Of a stretch of 64,000 nt of DNA, positions 52,621 through 61,935 are shown piece by piece. The position numbers and the translations under genes were made by a program. Below the pieces are notes generated by a model. It was not told the origin of the DNA. It saw nothing but the letters and a program-made list of their open reading frames with translations, and ran no database searches. Every line of letters starts with the position of its first letter. Within the stretch, counting starts at the first letter, position 1. This stretch comes from Mycolicibacterium parafortuitum (GTDB lineage Bacteria; Actinomycetota; Actinomycetes; Mycobacteriales; Mycobacteriaceae), in contig NZ_MVID01000036.1 of NCBI RefSeq assembly GCF_002086815.1, positions 1 through 64,000 on the forward strand, written 5' to 3'.

Positions 52621-54075
52621 TTAGGCGTTGCCTGCGAGCTTCTCCCGCAGAGCAGCCAGCTGCGCATCGCTGGCCAGCGATCCGCCCGCCGACTCCTCGG
52701 AGCGGGACGAGCTGCTGCTGCTGGTCGGCCGCGTCGCGGCCTCGGCGACCGCTTCGGCCTCAGCCTTGGCGAACTTCTCCATCTGCGCAGTGTGCATCTT
52801 GTGGCGGCGCTCGGCCTCGGCGTAGCGCGCCTCCCACTCGTCACGCTGCTTCTCGAAGCCTTCGAGCCATTCGTTGGTCTCGGCGTCGAAGCCCTCGGGG
52901 AAGATGTAGTTGCCCTGGTCGTCGTAGCTGTCGGCCATGCCGTACTTCCAGGCCTCGAACTCGTCGGAGTAGTCCTCGTTGGCCTGCTTGAGGCTCAGCG
53001 AGATCCGGCGACGCTCCAGGTCGATGTCGATGACCTTGACCATCGCGTCGTCGCCGACCTGGACCACCTGGTCCGGGACCTCGACGTGGCGCTCGGACAG
53101 CTCCGAGATGTGCACCAGGCCCTCGATGCCCTCCTCGACACGCACGAACGCGCCGAACGGGACGAGCTTGGTGACCTTGCCCGGGACGATCTGGCCGATC
53201 GCGTGGGTACGCGCGAAGTGGCGCCACGGATCTTCCTGAGTCGCCTTGAGCGACAGCGAAACCCGCTCGCGGTCCATGTCGACGTCGAGCACCTCGACGG
53301 TGACCTCGTCGCCGACCTGGACGACCTCGGACGGGTGGTCGATGTGCTTCCACGACAGCTCGGAGACGTGCACCAGGCCGTCGACGCCGCCGAGATCGAC
53401 GAAGGCGCCGAAGTTGACGATCGAGGACACGACACCCTTGCGGATGGCGCCCTTGGTGAGCTGGTTGAGGAACTCGCTGCGCACCTCGGACTGCGTCTGC
53501 TCCAGCCAGGCGCGGCGCGAGAGCACCACGTTGTTGCGGTTCTTGTCGAGCTCGATGATCTTGGCCTCGATCTCCTTGCCGATGTACGGCTGCAGATCGC
53601 GGACGCGACGCATCTCGACCAGCGATGCGGGCAGGAAGCCGCGCAGGCCGATGTCGAGGATCAGGCCGCCCTTGACGACCTCGATGACGGTGCCCTTGAC
53701 GGCCTCGTCCTTCTCCTTGAGCTCTTCGATGGTGCCCCAGGCCCGCTCGTACTGAGCGCGCTTCTTGGACAGGATCAGACGGCCTTCTTTGTCCTCTTTG
53801 GTGAGAACGAGGGCCTCGACCTCATCGCCCACGGAAACGACCTCATTGGGGTCGACGTCGTGCTTGATGGAGAGTTCGCGCGAAGGGATGACACCTTCGG
53901 TCTTGTAGCCGATATCGAGCAGGACTTCGTCGCGGTCCACCTTGACGATGGTCCCTTCGACGATGTCGCCATCGTTGAAGTACTTGATGGTCTTGTCGAT
54001 GGCGGCGAGGAAGTCTTCCGCGGAGCCGATGTCGTTGACGGCAACTTGCGGGGACGTGACGGAGGGACTTGGCAT
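52621..54075 (-). CDS. rpsA: Ribosomal protein bS1
   Basis: A 484-residue S1 with four S1 (OB) repeats at about 36-105, 122-190, 207-277 and 293-363 (for example GDIVEGTIVKVDRDEVLLDI, KGAIRKGVVSSIVNFGAFVD, IGQIVPGKVTKLVPFGAFVR). A long charged and Ser-rich C-terminal tail follows, ending DAQLAALREKLAGNA. Four repeats plus this tail is the actinobacterial form, as in M. tuberculosis RpsA. It binds mRNA and helps initiation. A possible -10, TACGAT, is at about 54103-54108. Confidence 0.98.
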   Translation of the reverse strand: MPSPSVTSPQVAVNDIGSAEDFLAAIDKTIKYFNDGDIVEGTIVKVDRDEVLLDIGYKTEGVIPSRELSIKHDVDPNEVVSVGDEVEALVLTKEDKEGRLILSKKRAQYERAWGTIEELKEKDEAVKGTVIEVVKGGLILDIGLRGFLPASLVEMRRVRDLQPYIGKEIEAKIIELDKNRNNVVLSRRAWLEQTQSEVRSEFLNQLTKGAIRKGVVSSIVNFGAFVDLGGVDGLVHVSELSWKHIDHPSEVVQVGDEVTVEVLDVDMDRERVSLSLKATQEDPWRHFARTHAIGQIVPGKVTKLVPFGAFVRVEEGIEGLVHISELSERHVEVPDQVVQVGDDAMVKVIDIDLERRRISLSLKQANEDYSDEFEAWKYGMADSYDDQGNYIFPEGFDAETNEWLEGFEKQRDEWEARYAEAERRHKMHTAQMEKFAKAEAEAVAEAATRPTSSSSSSRSEESAGGSLASDAQLAALREKLAGNA

Positions 54076-54163
54076 GTGGTGGGTTGCTCCGGACAGGTTT
54101 TATCGTAGGGACAGTTTTGTGATTTTTGGCACCTGAGATCGAACACACAGGTGCTTGTCGAGC

Positions 54164-55420
54164 TTACGCGACATGCTCACGCAGGCCAAACCCGCCCCGT
54201 CCGCGCCTGCGCACCCGCCGCGCCAGCTGCCAGCCCACCAGTCCGGCCTGGAGGCCGAACGCCACCGAGAACATCGACACGAACGTGACGGTGATCGCAG
54301 AATCGCCGTCGGCGCCGAAGAGTTCGGCGATGCCGATCAGCCCCATCGAGCCCGGCACCAGCAACCAGAAGCCGGGCAGGATCAGCGAGATCGCCGGTGG
54401 TGCGCCGGGGCGGCTGGCCATCGCCATCGCGCACAGCGTCAGCGCAAACCCTCCGGTGACCCCGCTGACGTAGCTGCCGAACGCCAGGTCGCCGAAGAAC
54501 TGCGCGGCGTAGGCGGCGTAGACGACGATCAGCAGCCACGGGACGAAGCGCACCGGCGGCCCGAGGAACAGCATGATCCCGAGGGTGTAGACCGCCACCC
54601 CGACCCACGGCGCCCAGGGACCCAGTTTGTTGACGGCGATCGAGGTCAGCTGAGATTCGCTCTCCCCCAGGATCTGGACGGCGATGAAGATCCCGAACGC
54701 CAGTTGGGCGAGTTGCGCGAACCCCGCCACCAGCCGACTGGTCCCGGAGATCATGTCGCGTGAGGTGAGCTCGACGACGGCCAGGGTCATCGCGACCCCC
54801 GGCAGGAACATCGCCAGCGGAGGGATCAGCGCCCGCAGGCCCACGTGGTCGAGACCGAGCCGGTGCGCAGCCAGGATCGCCAGCGAAGTCACGGCGAACG
54901 CGCTGATCACCGGGACGAGCTGGGCCAGCAGCGGCCGCCCCCGCGACGCCGTGGCGATGGCACCGACGAGAAGTCCGAACACCGTCGCTCCGAGCAGGTT
55001 CAGCGGTGTCGGCTCGAGGACCAGCGCCAGCCCGGCGCTCTGGATGCCGTAGCCGATGACGCTGACCCAGGAGGGCAGCCGGTGCGGGGCGGCCGTGATC
55101 CGGCGCAGTTCGGCCTCGCCGGCGGCCGGCTCGACGGCGCCTCTGCGCGCCGCGGAGACCAGACGGGCCAGCGGGAAGGTCTGGTCGAACCGCAAATCGG
55201 TGTCGACGGCCGCCGATTTGATGGTCGTGCCGTTGGGGCCGGCCGGACCGATCACCTGGACGTTGTTGGGCAGCACAACGGATTCGGTGGTGATGCCGTA
55301 CGCCGCCGATGCGCGTTGCAGCATCTGCCGGATCAGCGTGACCGGATAGTTGGCCGCCGCCATCGAGGCACCCAGACGCGCAAGGAACTGGATGTGTGCG
55401 TCTGCGCGTGTGGTTTCCAT
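54164..55420 (-). CDS. Threonine/serine exporter family (ThrE-like) membrane protein
   Basis: A 418-residue ThrE-type protein. An N-terminal soluble domain (about 1-110; HIQFLARLGASMAAANYPVT, with conserved polar positions as in DUF1212) is followed by about ten membrane helices in two halves (DUF1212 then DUF3815), with ALIPPLAMFLPGVAMTLAVVEL and ILPGFWLLVPGSMGL as characteristic repeats. The C terminus is Arg-rich. It exports small amino acids such as Thr or Ser in Corynebacterium; the substrate here is unproven. Confidence 0.9.
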   Translation of the reverse strand: METTRADAHIQFLARLGASMAAANYPVTLIRQMLQRASAAYGITTESVVLPNNVQVIGPAGPNGTTIKSAAVDTDLRFDQTFPLARLVSAARRGAVEPAAGEAELRRITAAPHRLPSWVSVIGYGIQSAGLALVLEPTPLNLLGATVFGLLVGAIATASRGRPLLAQLVPVISAFAVTSLAILAAHRLGLDHVGLRALIPPLAMFLPGVAMTLAVVELTSRDMISGTSRLVAGFAQLAQLAFGIFIAVQILGESESQLTSIAVNKLGPWAPWVGVAVYTLGIMLFLGPPVRFVPWLLIVVYAAYAAQFFGDLAFGSYVSGVTGGFALTLCAMAMASRPGAPPAISLILPGFWLLVPGSMGLIGIAELFGADGDSAITVTFVSMFSVAFGLQAGLVGWQLARRVRRRGRGGFGLREHVA

Positions 55421-55476
55421 AGGGATGAGTCCGGCGCCGTCGGCGGCCTTTCCCGACCGTACCCGACCCCGCGGTT

Positions 55477-55482
55477 TAGCCT
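55477..55482 (+). promoter_or_regulatory. -10 element of leaderless PrsW-type gene mRNA
   Basis: TAGCCT ends 6 bases before ATG 55489. Confidence 0.55.
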
Positions 55483-55488
55483 GCGAGG

Positions 55489-56682
55489 ATGTCGTTCCGT
55501 CCGGCGCAACCGGTCCCGCCTGCCCCGCACCTCTATGGAGCGCCGTTCACGCGCCAGATCCGCAAGGTCGGGGCGCCGCTGGGGGTGCTCATCGCGCTGG
55601 GCACGGTGGCGGGCCTGATCGTCATCGTGCTGACGCTGGCGAACCCGGTCGGCACCGCCGTCGGTTTCGTGTTGTCCAGCGTCGCGATGGCCGTCGTGGT
55701 GCTGGCCTACCTGTGGCTGGACCGCTGGGAACCCGAACCGCCCCGGCTGTTGATCTTCGCGTTCATCTGGGGCACGTCGGTCGCCGTGGTCGTGTCGGCG
55801 ATCCTGCAGGTCGTCCTCGACACCTGGCTCAATCCCGGCGTGGACCCGGATGCCACCGGGACCAGCGCGTTCACCCTGGTCGTCGGGGCGCCGATGACCG
55901 AGGAGGCGGCCAAGGGCCTGTTCCTGCTGTTGATGATGACGGGGGCGCGCCGCAGGGAACTGAACTCGCTGACCGACTGCCTGGTCTATGCCGGGCTGGT
56001 CGGTGCCGGATTCGCCTGGCTGGAGGACATCCTCTACATCGCCAACGGCGAGTCGTTGGCGGAGTCGCTGTTCACCGCCGCGCTGCGGCTGGTGATGGGG
56101 CCGTTCGCGCATTCGCTGTTCACCACGATGTTCGCGCTCGGAGTGTGGTTCGCCCTGCACCGGCGCAGTGGGGTCGCGAAGGCGGGCTGCGTGCTGCTCG
56201 GTTACGCCGGTGCGGTGGTGCTGCACGCGATGTGGAACGGGTCGTCGCTGCTCGGGGCCGGCGCCTACTTCGGCACCTACGTGTTCTGGATGGTGCCGAT
56301 CTTCGGGCTGACCATCGCGCTGGCCGTGCACAGCCGGCGCCGCGAACAGCGCATCGTGGCCGAGAAACTGCCGGGCATGGTCGCCGCCGGGGTGATCAGC
56401 CCCAACGAGGCGACGTGGCTCGGCTCGATGAAAACCCGCAAGCAGGCCGTGGCCGAGGCGGCCCGCTTCGGCGGTAAACCCGCCGCGACGTCGGTGCGGA
56501 GGTTCGCCCAGCAGGTCACCGAGCTGGCGTTCGTCCGCGACCGCATCGACCGGGGATTCGGGGACCCCCGGGTGACCGCGCTGCTGCACGAGGAGACCTA
56601 TGCGGTCTACGCGGCCAGGGCCGAATCCCCCGCACTGCACCAGATGGCCTACTACCGCGCGCAGGCACCGATCCACAGATAA
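55489..56682 (+). CDS. PrsW-family intramembrane metalloprotease
   Basis: A 397-residue polytopic protein with about eight membrane segments. The PrsW/CAAX-protease-like motifs are complete: GAPMTEEAAKGLF (two Glu), GAGFAWLEDILYI (F-x-x-x-E), GPFAHSLFTTMF (His) and HAMWNGSSLL (His). PrsW cleaves an anti-sigma factor in Bacillus; no anti-sigma or sigma gene is adjacent here, so the substrate is unknown. The C-terminal about 100 residues are cytoplasmic. Confidence 0.92.
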   Translation: MSFRPAQPVPPAPHLYGAPFTRQIRKVGAPLGVLIALGTVAGLIVIVLTLANPVGTAVGFVLSSVAMAVVVLAYLWLDRWEPEPPRLLIFAFIWGTSVAVVVSAILQVVLDTWLNPGVDPDATGTSAFTLVVGAPMTEEAAKGLFLLLMMTGARRRELNSLTDCLVYAGLVGAGFAWLEDILYIANGESLAESLFTAALRLVMGPFAHSLFTTMFALGVWFALHRRSGVAKAGCVLLGYAGAVVLHAMWNGSSLLGAGAYFGTYVFWMVPIFGLTIALAVHSRRREQRIVAEKLPGMVAAGVISPNEATWLGSMKTRKQAVAEAARFGGKPAATSVRRFAQQVTELAFVRDRIDRGFGDPRVTALLHEETYAVYAARAESPALHQMAYYRAQAPIHR

Positions 56683-56699
56683 CCGGCACCTCCGCCAGT

Positions 56700-56705
56700 T
56701 ACGCT
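56700..56705 (+). promoter_or_regulatory. -10 element of leaderless hydrolase-cyclase mRNA
   Basis: TACGCT ends 6 bases before ATG 56712. Confidence 0.55.
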
Positions 56706-56711
56706 CAGGCG

Positions 56712-58274
56712 ATGGCGGAGACGTCATACGCGCCGTGCGGGGATCTCAGCCTGGCGTATCAGGTGTTCGGCGACGGGCCCATCGAGATGGTCTTCGTCGG
56801 ACCGTTCGTGAGTCACATCGAACTGTTCTGGACACTGCCCGAGTTCAAATCGTTCTTCGATCATCTGGCGACGTTCTGCCGGGTGGTGATCTTCGACAAG
56901 GCCGGTCTCGGATTGTCGGACCCGATCCACGGCATTCGCACCCTCGACCAGCGCGCCGAAGAGATCGAGGCCGTCATGGACGCCGTCGGCTTCTCCACCG
57001 CGGTGATCTTCGGTATGAGCGAAGGCGGCACGGCGGCAATGCTTTTCGCGGCGACGCGACCCCAGCGGACACGCGCGCTGGTGGTCTACGCGTCATACCC
57101 GTTCATGTCGGCGGACTGGGAGGACCTCGATTCCGACCCCGGCGAGGTCTACGCGCGTCTGCTCGCCGATGCCGACGAGACCGACGTCCGCTACCTGCCC
57201 ACCACCGATCAGCTCGCCCTGCTGTTGCAGATGGGCCTCGCCGTCCGCGATCACTGGGGCACCGGCATGGCGGCGGGCATCGGCTTTCCGTCGATCCACG
57301 GCCGGCGTCAGCTCGCGATGTTCGAGCGGATGAGCGCCAGCCCCGGCATGGTCCGGGCGACGATCGAGTCCTTGTTCCACATCGACATCCGCGCCGTGCT
57401 GCCCACCATCGCGATACCGACGCTGGTGATCCACTCCCGCGACGACAAGGTCATCCCCGTCCCCTGCGGACGATACCTCGCCGATCACATCCCCGGCGCT
57501 CGCTATCTGGAGGTGGGCGGCGCCGACCACGCACCGTGGCACACCGAACCGAACCGGATCCTGGCCGAGGTGGAGAACCTCGTCACCGGCACCCATCACA
57601 CTCCCAGGCAGGCGCACCGGGCGCTGCGGACAGTGCTGTTCACCGACATCATCGCGTCCACCGAACGCGCGGCGGCCTGCGGGGACCAGCAGTGGCGGGT
57701 GGTGTTGCAGCGGTTCAACGAGATCACCGGCGACCTGACCACCCGGCACGGCGGAACCGTCGTCAAGAGCACCGGCGACGGCCATCTCGCAACGTTCGAC
57801 GGGCCCACGCAGGCGATCCGGTGCGCCGAGGCCGTGCTCGCCGACGCCGAGGCGCTGGGCATCGAACTGCGGGCGGGCATCCACACCGGCGAGTGCGAAC
57901 TGCTCGACGCCGACATCGGCGGCATCGCCGTCCACATAGCGGCCCGGATCCTCGGTCATGCCGGAGCCGGCGACATCGTCGTCTCCAGCACAGTCCGCGA
58001 CCTGGTGGTCGGCTCGGGCACCGGCTTCGAGGACCGCGGCGTCGTGGCGCTGCGCGGCGTCCCCGGTACCTGGCGGCTGCTGGCCGTCGACCGGACCGGG
58101 ACGTCGACGTCGCGAGAGGCCGTGCTGGCCGCGCAGACCACTCCCGCGCCGGGCGCCGGTATGCACCGGACCGACCGGGCGGTGGCCGTGATGGCACGGC
58201 ACACACCGTGGCTGCTGCGCGGGCTCAGCCATTTCACGGCGACGGGCGCGCCGGACCGTCAGGTTTTGAAGTAG
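56712..58274 (+). CDS. Alpha/beta hydrolase - class III nucleotide cyclase fusion (LipJ/Rv1900c-like)
   Basis: A 520-residue fusion. Residues 1-295: alpha/beta hydrolase with nucleophile motif GMSEGG (Ser103), acid near HSRDDKV (244-245) and His273 (GGADHAPW), an intact-looking triad. Residues about 305-465: cyclase domain with metal Asp312 (LFTDIIAST) and Asp356 (STGDGHLATF), adenine-selecting Lys352 and Asp401, Arg412, but the transition-state Asn is His408 (VHIAARI). Such a substitution is typical of this Rv1900c-like subclass and often means low activity. A 55-residue tail has no recognised domain. The 3' end overlaps the convergent thioesterase by 16 bases. Confidence 0.9.
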   Translation: MAETSYAPCGDLSLAYQVFGDGPIEMVFVGPFVSHIELFWTLPEFKSFFDHLATFCRVVIFDKAGLGLSDPIHGIRTLDQRAEEIEAVMDAVGFSTAVIFGMSEGGTAAMLFAATRPQRTRALVVYASYPFMSADWEDLDSDPGEVYARLLADADETDVRYLPTTDQLALLLQMGLAVRDHWGTGMAAGIGFPSIHGRRQLAMFERMSASPGMVRATIESLFHIDIRAVLPTIAIPTLVIHSRDDKVIPVPCGRYLADHIPGARYLEVGGADHAPWHTEPNRILAEVENLVTGTHHTPRQAHRALRTVLFTDIIASTERAAACGDQQWRVVLQRFNEITGDLTTRHGGTVVKSTGDGHLATFDGPTQAIRCAEAVLADAEALGIELRAGIHTGECELLDADIGGIAVHIAARILGHAGAGDIVVSSTVRDLVVGSGTGFEDRGVVALRGVPGTWRLLAVDRTGTSTSREAVLAAQTTPAPGAGMHRTDRAVAVMARHTPWLLRGLSHFTATGAPDRQVLK

Positions 58275-59062
58275 ACCAGCTGGTGGGTGGTGGCCAGAAG
58301 GTCGCCGCTGCGGCTCCAGAGCTCGGCGGACTGGTCGAAGTAGCCGCCGGCGAACCGGTTGGCCTGGGCCCGGCCGAGGATGAAGTCATCGCCGACGGAC
58401 GCGATTTCGGGGGCGTCGGCGTGGAAGTACGCGGTCATCGAGATCGTCCCGGCGGGCAGCGGCGCGCCGAGGCGGCGGTACACGCGGGGATAGAAGATGT
58501 CGCTGAACGCGGTCAGGGCGGCGTAATCCATTGCGCGGCCACGACTGTCGCGCACCCAAAGCGTGGAGGCCGACGACGGCCGCGGTTGTCCGTCCAGCGG
58601 CGGCGCCCCGTCGACGTGACGCATGTCGTAGTTGCGCGCCCACACGATCGCCTCGGGCAGGCCTTCGGCGGGAACCTCCTCGGGCCCCGGGGCCGGCGGC
58701 CGCTGCCGTTCGATGTCGGCCCAGGTGTCGCGCCGGTGCCCGAACACCGCGGTGGCGGTGGTCTTGATCTCGCCGTCCTGGGACAACTCGACGGACCAGT
58801 GCTGATTGCTGCGGTTGGTGCGCACCGCCGTCGCCCTGACGTCGAACGCCCCGTCGGCGACCGGGGCGGTGAAGTTCACCGTCAGGGCGACCGGGTGTCC
58901 GAGGCGCTCGGGCTGCACCTCCACGGCGCGAAGCAGCGTCGCGGCCGTCATCCCGCCGAACGGCCCGACCATGTTGGCCCAGTCCGGGGACGTCTTGCCG
59001 GTCAGCGTGCCGGCGTCCCCAGGACTGAGCTCGAGTGCTTCGTCGAACGGATGAGTGGCCAC
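58259..59062 (-). CDS. Acyl-CoA thioesterase, double hot-dog (TesB-like)
   Basis: A 267-residue protein with two hot-dog domains: N half SPDWANMVGPFGGMTAATLL...VNFTAPV and C half RAMDYAALTAFSDIFYPRVY...GTISMTAYFHAD, ending GRAQANRFAGGYFDQSAELW, all typical of the TesB/DUF thioesterase-like superfamily. It hydrolyses acyl-CoA. I set the start at GTG 59062 (VATHPFDEAL), with GGAAAGGG 7 bases upstream. A TAAGT-N6-ACTTA dyad in the promoter suggests control by a TetR- or FadR-like repressor. Confidence 0.9.
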   Translation of the reverse strand: MATHPFDEALELSPGDAGTLTGKTSPDWANMVGPFGGMTAATLLRAVEVQPERLGHPVALTVNFTAPVADGAFDVRATAVRTNRSNQHWSVELSQDGEIKTTATAVFGHRRDTWADIERQRPPAPGPEEVPAEGLPEAIVWARNYDMRHVDGAPPLDGQPRPSSASTLWVRDSRGRAMDYAALTAFSDIFYPRVYRRLGAPLPAGTISMTAYFHADAPEIASVGDDFILGRAQANRFAGGYFDQSAELWSRSGDLLATTHQLVYFKT

Positions 59063-59086
59063 GACTGCGCCCTTTCCCCGGCGAAC

Positions 59087-59102
59087 TAAGTATGACGACT
59101 TA
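59087..59102 (-). promoter_or_regulatory. Dyad in the thioesterase promoter
   Basis: TAAGT-ATGACG-ACTTA is a perfect 5-6-5 inverted repeat overlapping a -10-like CATACT (59089-59094). Operator-like; the regulator is unknown. Confidence 0.45.
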
Positions 59103-59150
59103 CATAATCGTCGGCGGCGGGCGGCGCCGTCAACCTGAGCGGCGGATCTG

Positions 59151-61880
59151 TCAGTGCGCCGCGGCGTCCCAACTGCGGCCGTATCCGACCGAGACCTCCA
59201 GCGGCACGTCGAGCGCATACGCATTGCCCATGTGCTCGCGCACCAGCGCGTCGAGGGTTTCGCGCTCGCCGTCGGCGACTTCGAAGAGCAGTTCGTCGTG
59301 CACCTGAAGCAGCGTGCGGGACTCCAGCCCGGCGTCCTTGATGGCCTGGTCGACGTTGATCATCGCGACTTTGATGATGTCGGCGGCGCTGCCCTGGATC
59401 GGCGCGTTCAGCGCGGCCCGCTCGGCGGCCTCGCGGACCTGCCGGTTGCTGCTGTCGAGCTCGGGCAGGTAGCGGCGGCGACCGAACACCGTGGAGGTGT
59501 AGCCGTCCTTGCGCGCCTGGTCGACCACGTCGCGCAGGTAGTCGCGCACCCCGCCGAACCGGGCGAAGTACTGCTCCATCTGCTCCTTGGCCTCTTCAGT
59601 GGAGATCTTGAGCTGCTGGGACAGTCCGTAGGCGCTCAGCCCGTAGGCCAGCCCGTACGACATCGCCTTGACCCGGCGGCGCAACTCTGGGGTCACCTCG
59701 TCGATCGGCACCGAGAACGCGCGCGACGCGACGAACGAGTGCAGATCCTCGCCGGTGTTGAACGCCTCGATGAGCCCCTCGTCCTGCGACAGGTGCGCCA
59801 TGATGCGCATCTCGATCTGGCTGTAGTCCGCGGTCATCAGCTCGGCGTAGCGATCTCCCACCACGAACGCGTCGCGGATCCGGCGGCCGGCCTCGGTGCG
59901 GATCGGGATGTTCTGCAGGTTCGGTTCGGTCGACGAGAGCCGCCCGGTCGCGGCGATCGTCTGGTTGAACGTGGTGTGGATCCGCCCGTCGGAGGCGACC
60001 GCGTTGAGCAGGCCGTCGACCGTCACCTTCAGCCGGGTCACGTCGCGGTGATCCAGCAGGTGCTGCAGGAACGGATGCCCGGTCTTGTCGAACAGCGACT
60101 GCAGCGCGTCGGCGTCGGTGGTGTAGCCCGTCTTGGTCTTCTTGGTCTTCGGCATGCCGAGTTCGTCGAACAGGACCACCTGCAGCTGCTTGGGCGAGCC
60201 GAGGTTGATCTGCTTGCCGATCACCGCGTAGGCCGCCTCGGCCGCGTCGCGGATCCGGCCGGCGAACTCGCTCTGCAGCTCCGACAGCTTGTCGACGTCG
60301 ACGGCGATGCCGGCCGTTTCCAGCTCCGCCAGCACCCGCTGCACCGGCAGCTCCATACCGCCCAGCAGCGCCGAGGAATCGATGCGGGCCAGCTCCTCGT
60401 CGAGCGCGTCGGCGAGGTCGGTGACCGCGCTGGCGCGCAGCAGCAGGGTCTGCACGGCCTGATCGTCGACGCCCTCACTGTCGTCGAGCAGCGAAAGCTG
60501 TTGCTGCTCAGGGTTGTCCGCGCGCAATTCACGTTTCAGATATCGCAGCGACAGGTCGTCGAGCGCGAAGCTGCGCTGCCCCGGTCGCACCAGGTAGGCG
60601 GCCAGGGCGGTGTCGGAGGTGACGCCGGCCAGCGTCCAGCCGCGACCCTGCAGATCGTGCATCGCGAGCTTGGCCTCGTGCAGCGCCTTGGGCACGCTCG
60701 GATCGGCCAGCCAGGAGGCCAGTGCTTTCTCGTCCTCGGGGTCGAGGGCGGCGGTGTCGATGTAGCGGCCGTCGCCGCCCGAGGCGACGATGGCCAGTGC
60801 GGTCGCGTCACTGTCGAACGCGAGGTGGTTGCCGACCACCGCCAGCCCGAACCGGCGCCCGTCGCTGTTCTCGGCCAGCCACGGGGCCAACGTCCCGGCC
60901 TCCAGCGCGCCGCCGCGGACGTCGAACCCTTCCTCGACCTCGGGGTCCGCCGACGCCAGGGTGTCGAACAGGCGATCCCGCAGGACCCGGAACTCCAGAT
61001 CATCGAAGAGCCGGTGGATGTGGTCGCGGTTCCACGGCTGCATCCGCAGCGTGTCAGGGGTCTGGGGCAGCGGGACGTCGCGGACCAGGTCGGTGAGCTC
61101 GCGGTTGAGGATCACGCTGGACAGGTTCGCCCGCAGCGCATCGCCCACCTTGCCCTTGACCTTGTCGACGTTGTCGACCAGCGCCTGCAGCGACCCGTAC
61201 TCGGCGATCCACTTGGTCGCGGTCTTCTCCCCGACCCCGGGGATGCCGGGCAGGTTGTCGCTGGGGTCCCCGCGCAGCGCCGCAAAATCCGGGTACTGCG
61301 TCGGGCTGAGCCCGTACTTCTCCTGCACCGCCTCCGGGGTGAACCGGGTCAGCTCGCTGACGCCCTTGCGCGGGTAGAGCACCGTCACGTCGTCGCTGAC
61401 CAACTGCAACGAGTCACGGTCGCCGGTGACGACGAGCACCCGGTAGCCCTCGCCCTCGGCCTGGGTGGCCAGCGTCGCGATGATGTCGTCGGCTTCGAAG
61501 CCCGCTTCGGCGAGCACCGTGATACCGAGCGCGCCGAGCACCTCTTTGGTGATGTCGATCTGGCCGCGGAACTCGTCGGGAGTCGCCGACCGGCCCTCCT
61601 TGTACTCCGGGTATTTCTCCTTGCGGAACGTCTGGCGGGAGACGTCGAAGGCCGCGGCGATGTGGGTGGGCTGCTCGTCGCGGAGCAGGTTGATCAGCAT
61701 CGCGGTGAACCCGTAGACCGCGTTGGTGGTCAGCCCGCCCTGGGTCTTGAAATTCTCGGCGGGCAACGCGTAGAAGGCGCGAAAAGCCAGCGAGTTGCCG
61801 TCCAGCAGCATCAGGGTGGGCTTGCCGCCCGCCTCCGGTTTACCGGTCGTGGTCTCCGATGCAGTCTTGGCAGGGCTCAC
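59151..61880 (-). CDS. polA: DNA polymerase I
   Basis: A 909-residue PolA. 5' nuclease domain about 15-305 (LMLLDGNSLAFRAFYAL, GDRDSLQLV, GIPGVGEKTATKW), vestigial 3'-5' exonuclease domain about 330-500, and polymerase domain with motif A DYSQIEMRIMAHLSQ, motif B RRRVKAMSYGLAYGLSAYG and motif C LLQVHDELLFEV. The exonuclease domain lacks the D-x-E of motif I (RRFGLAVVGN at that place), so proofreading is absent as in other mycobacterial PolA. I chose GTG 61880 (VSPAKTAS), matching the conserved N terminus and lying 7 bases after TAGAGT. Confidence 0.97.
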   Translation of the reverse strand: MSPAKTASETTTGKPEAGGKPTLMLLDGNSLAFRAFYALPAENFKTQGGLTTNAVYGFTAMLINLLRDEQPTHIAAAFDVSRQTFRKEKYPEYKEGRSATPDEFRGQIDITKEVLGALGITVLAEAGFEADDIIATLATQAEGEGYRVLVVTGDRDSLQLVSDDVTVLYPRKGVSELTRFTPEAVQEKYGLSPTQYPDFAALRGDPSDNLPGIPGVGEKTATKWIAEYGSLQALVDNVDKVKGKVGDALRANLSSVILNRELTDLVRDVPLPQTPDTLRMQPWNRDHIHRLFDDLEFRVLRDRLFDTLASADPEVEEGFDVRGGALEAGTLAPWLAENSDGRRFGLAVVGNHLAFDSDATALAIVASGGDGRYIDTAALDPEDEKALASWLADPSVPKALHEAKLAMHDLQGRGWTLAGVTSDTALAAYLVRPGQRSFALDDLSLRYLKRELRADNPEQQQLSLLDDSEGVDDQAVQTLLLRASAVTDLADALDEELARIDSSALLGGMELPVQRVLAELETAGIAVDVDKLSELQSEFAGRIRDAAEAAYAVIGKQINLGSPKQLQVVLFDELGMPKTKKTKTGYTTDADALQSLFDKTGHPFLQHLLDHRDVTRLKVTVDGLLNAVASDGRIHTTFNQTIAATGRLSSTEPNLQNIPIRTEAGRRIRDAFVVGDRYAELMTADYSQIEMRIMAHLSQDEGLIEAFNTGEDLHSFVASRAFSVPIDEVTPELRRRVKAMSYGLAYGLSAYGLSQQLKISTEEAKEQMEQYFARFGGVRDYLRDVVDQARKDGYTSTVFGRRRYLPELDSSNRQVREAAERAALNAPIQGSAADIIKVAMINVDQAIKDAGLESRTLLQVHDELLFEVADGERETLDALVREHMGNAYALDVPLEVSVGYGRSWDAAAH

Positions 61881-61887
61881 GGCGTTC

Positions 61888-61893
61888 ACTCTA
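61888..61893 (-). promoter_or_regulatory. -10 element of leaderless polA mRNA
   Basis: TAGAGT (minus strand) lies 7 bases before GTG 61880; this spacing supports that start over an upstream ATG at 61925 that would add 15 residues. Confidence 0.55.
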
Positions 61894-61935
61894 TTCAAGC
61901 GGGGTGACACCCGGGGCGGGGCCACCCACGGGTGC

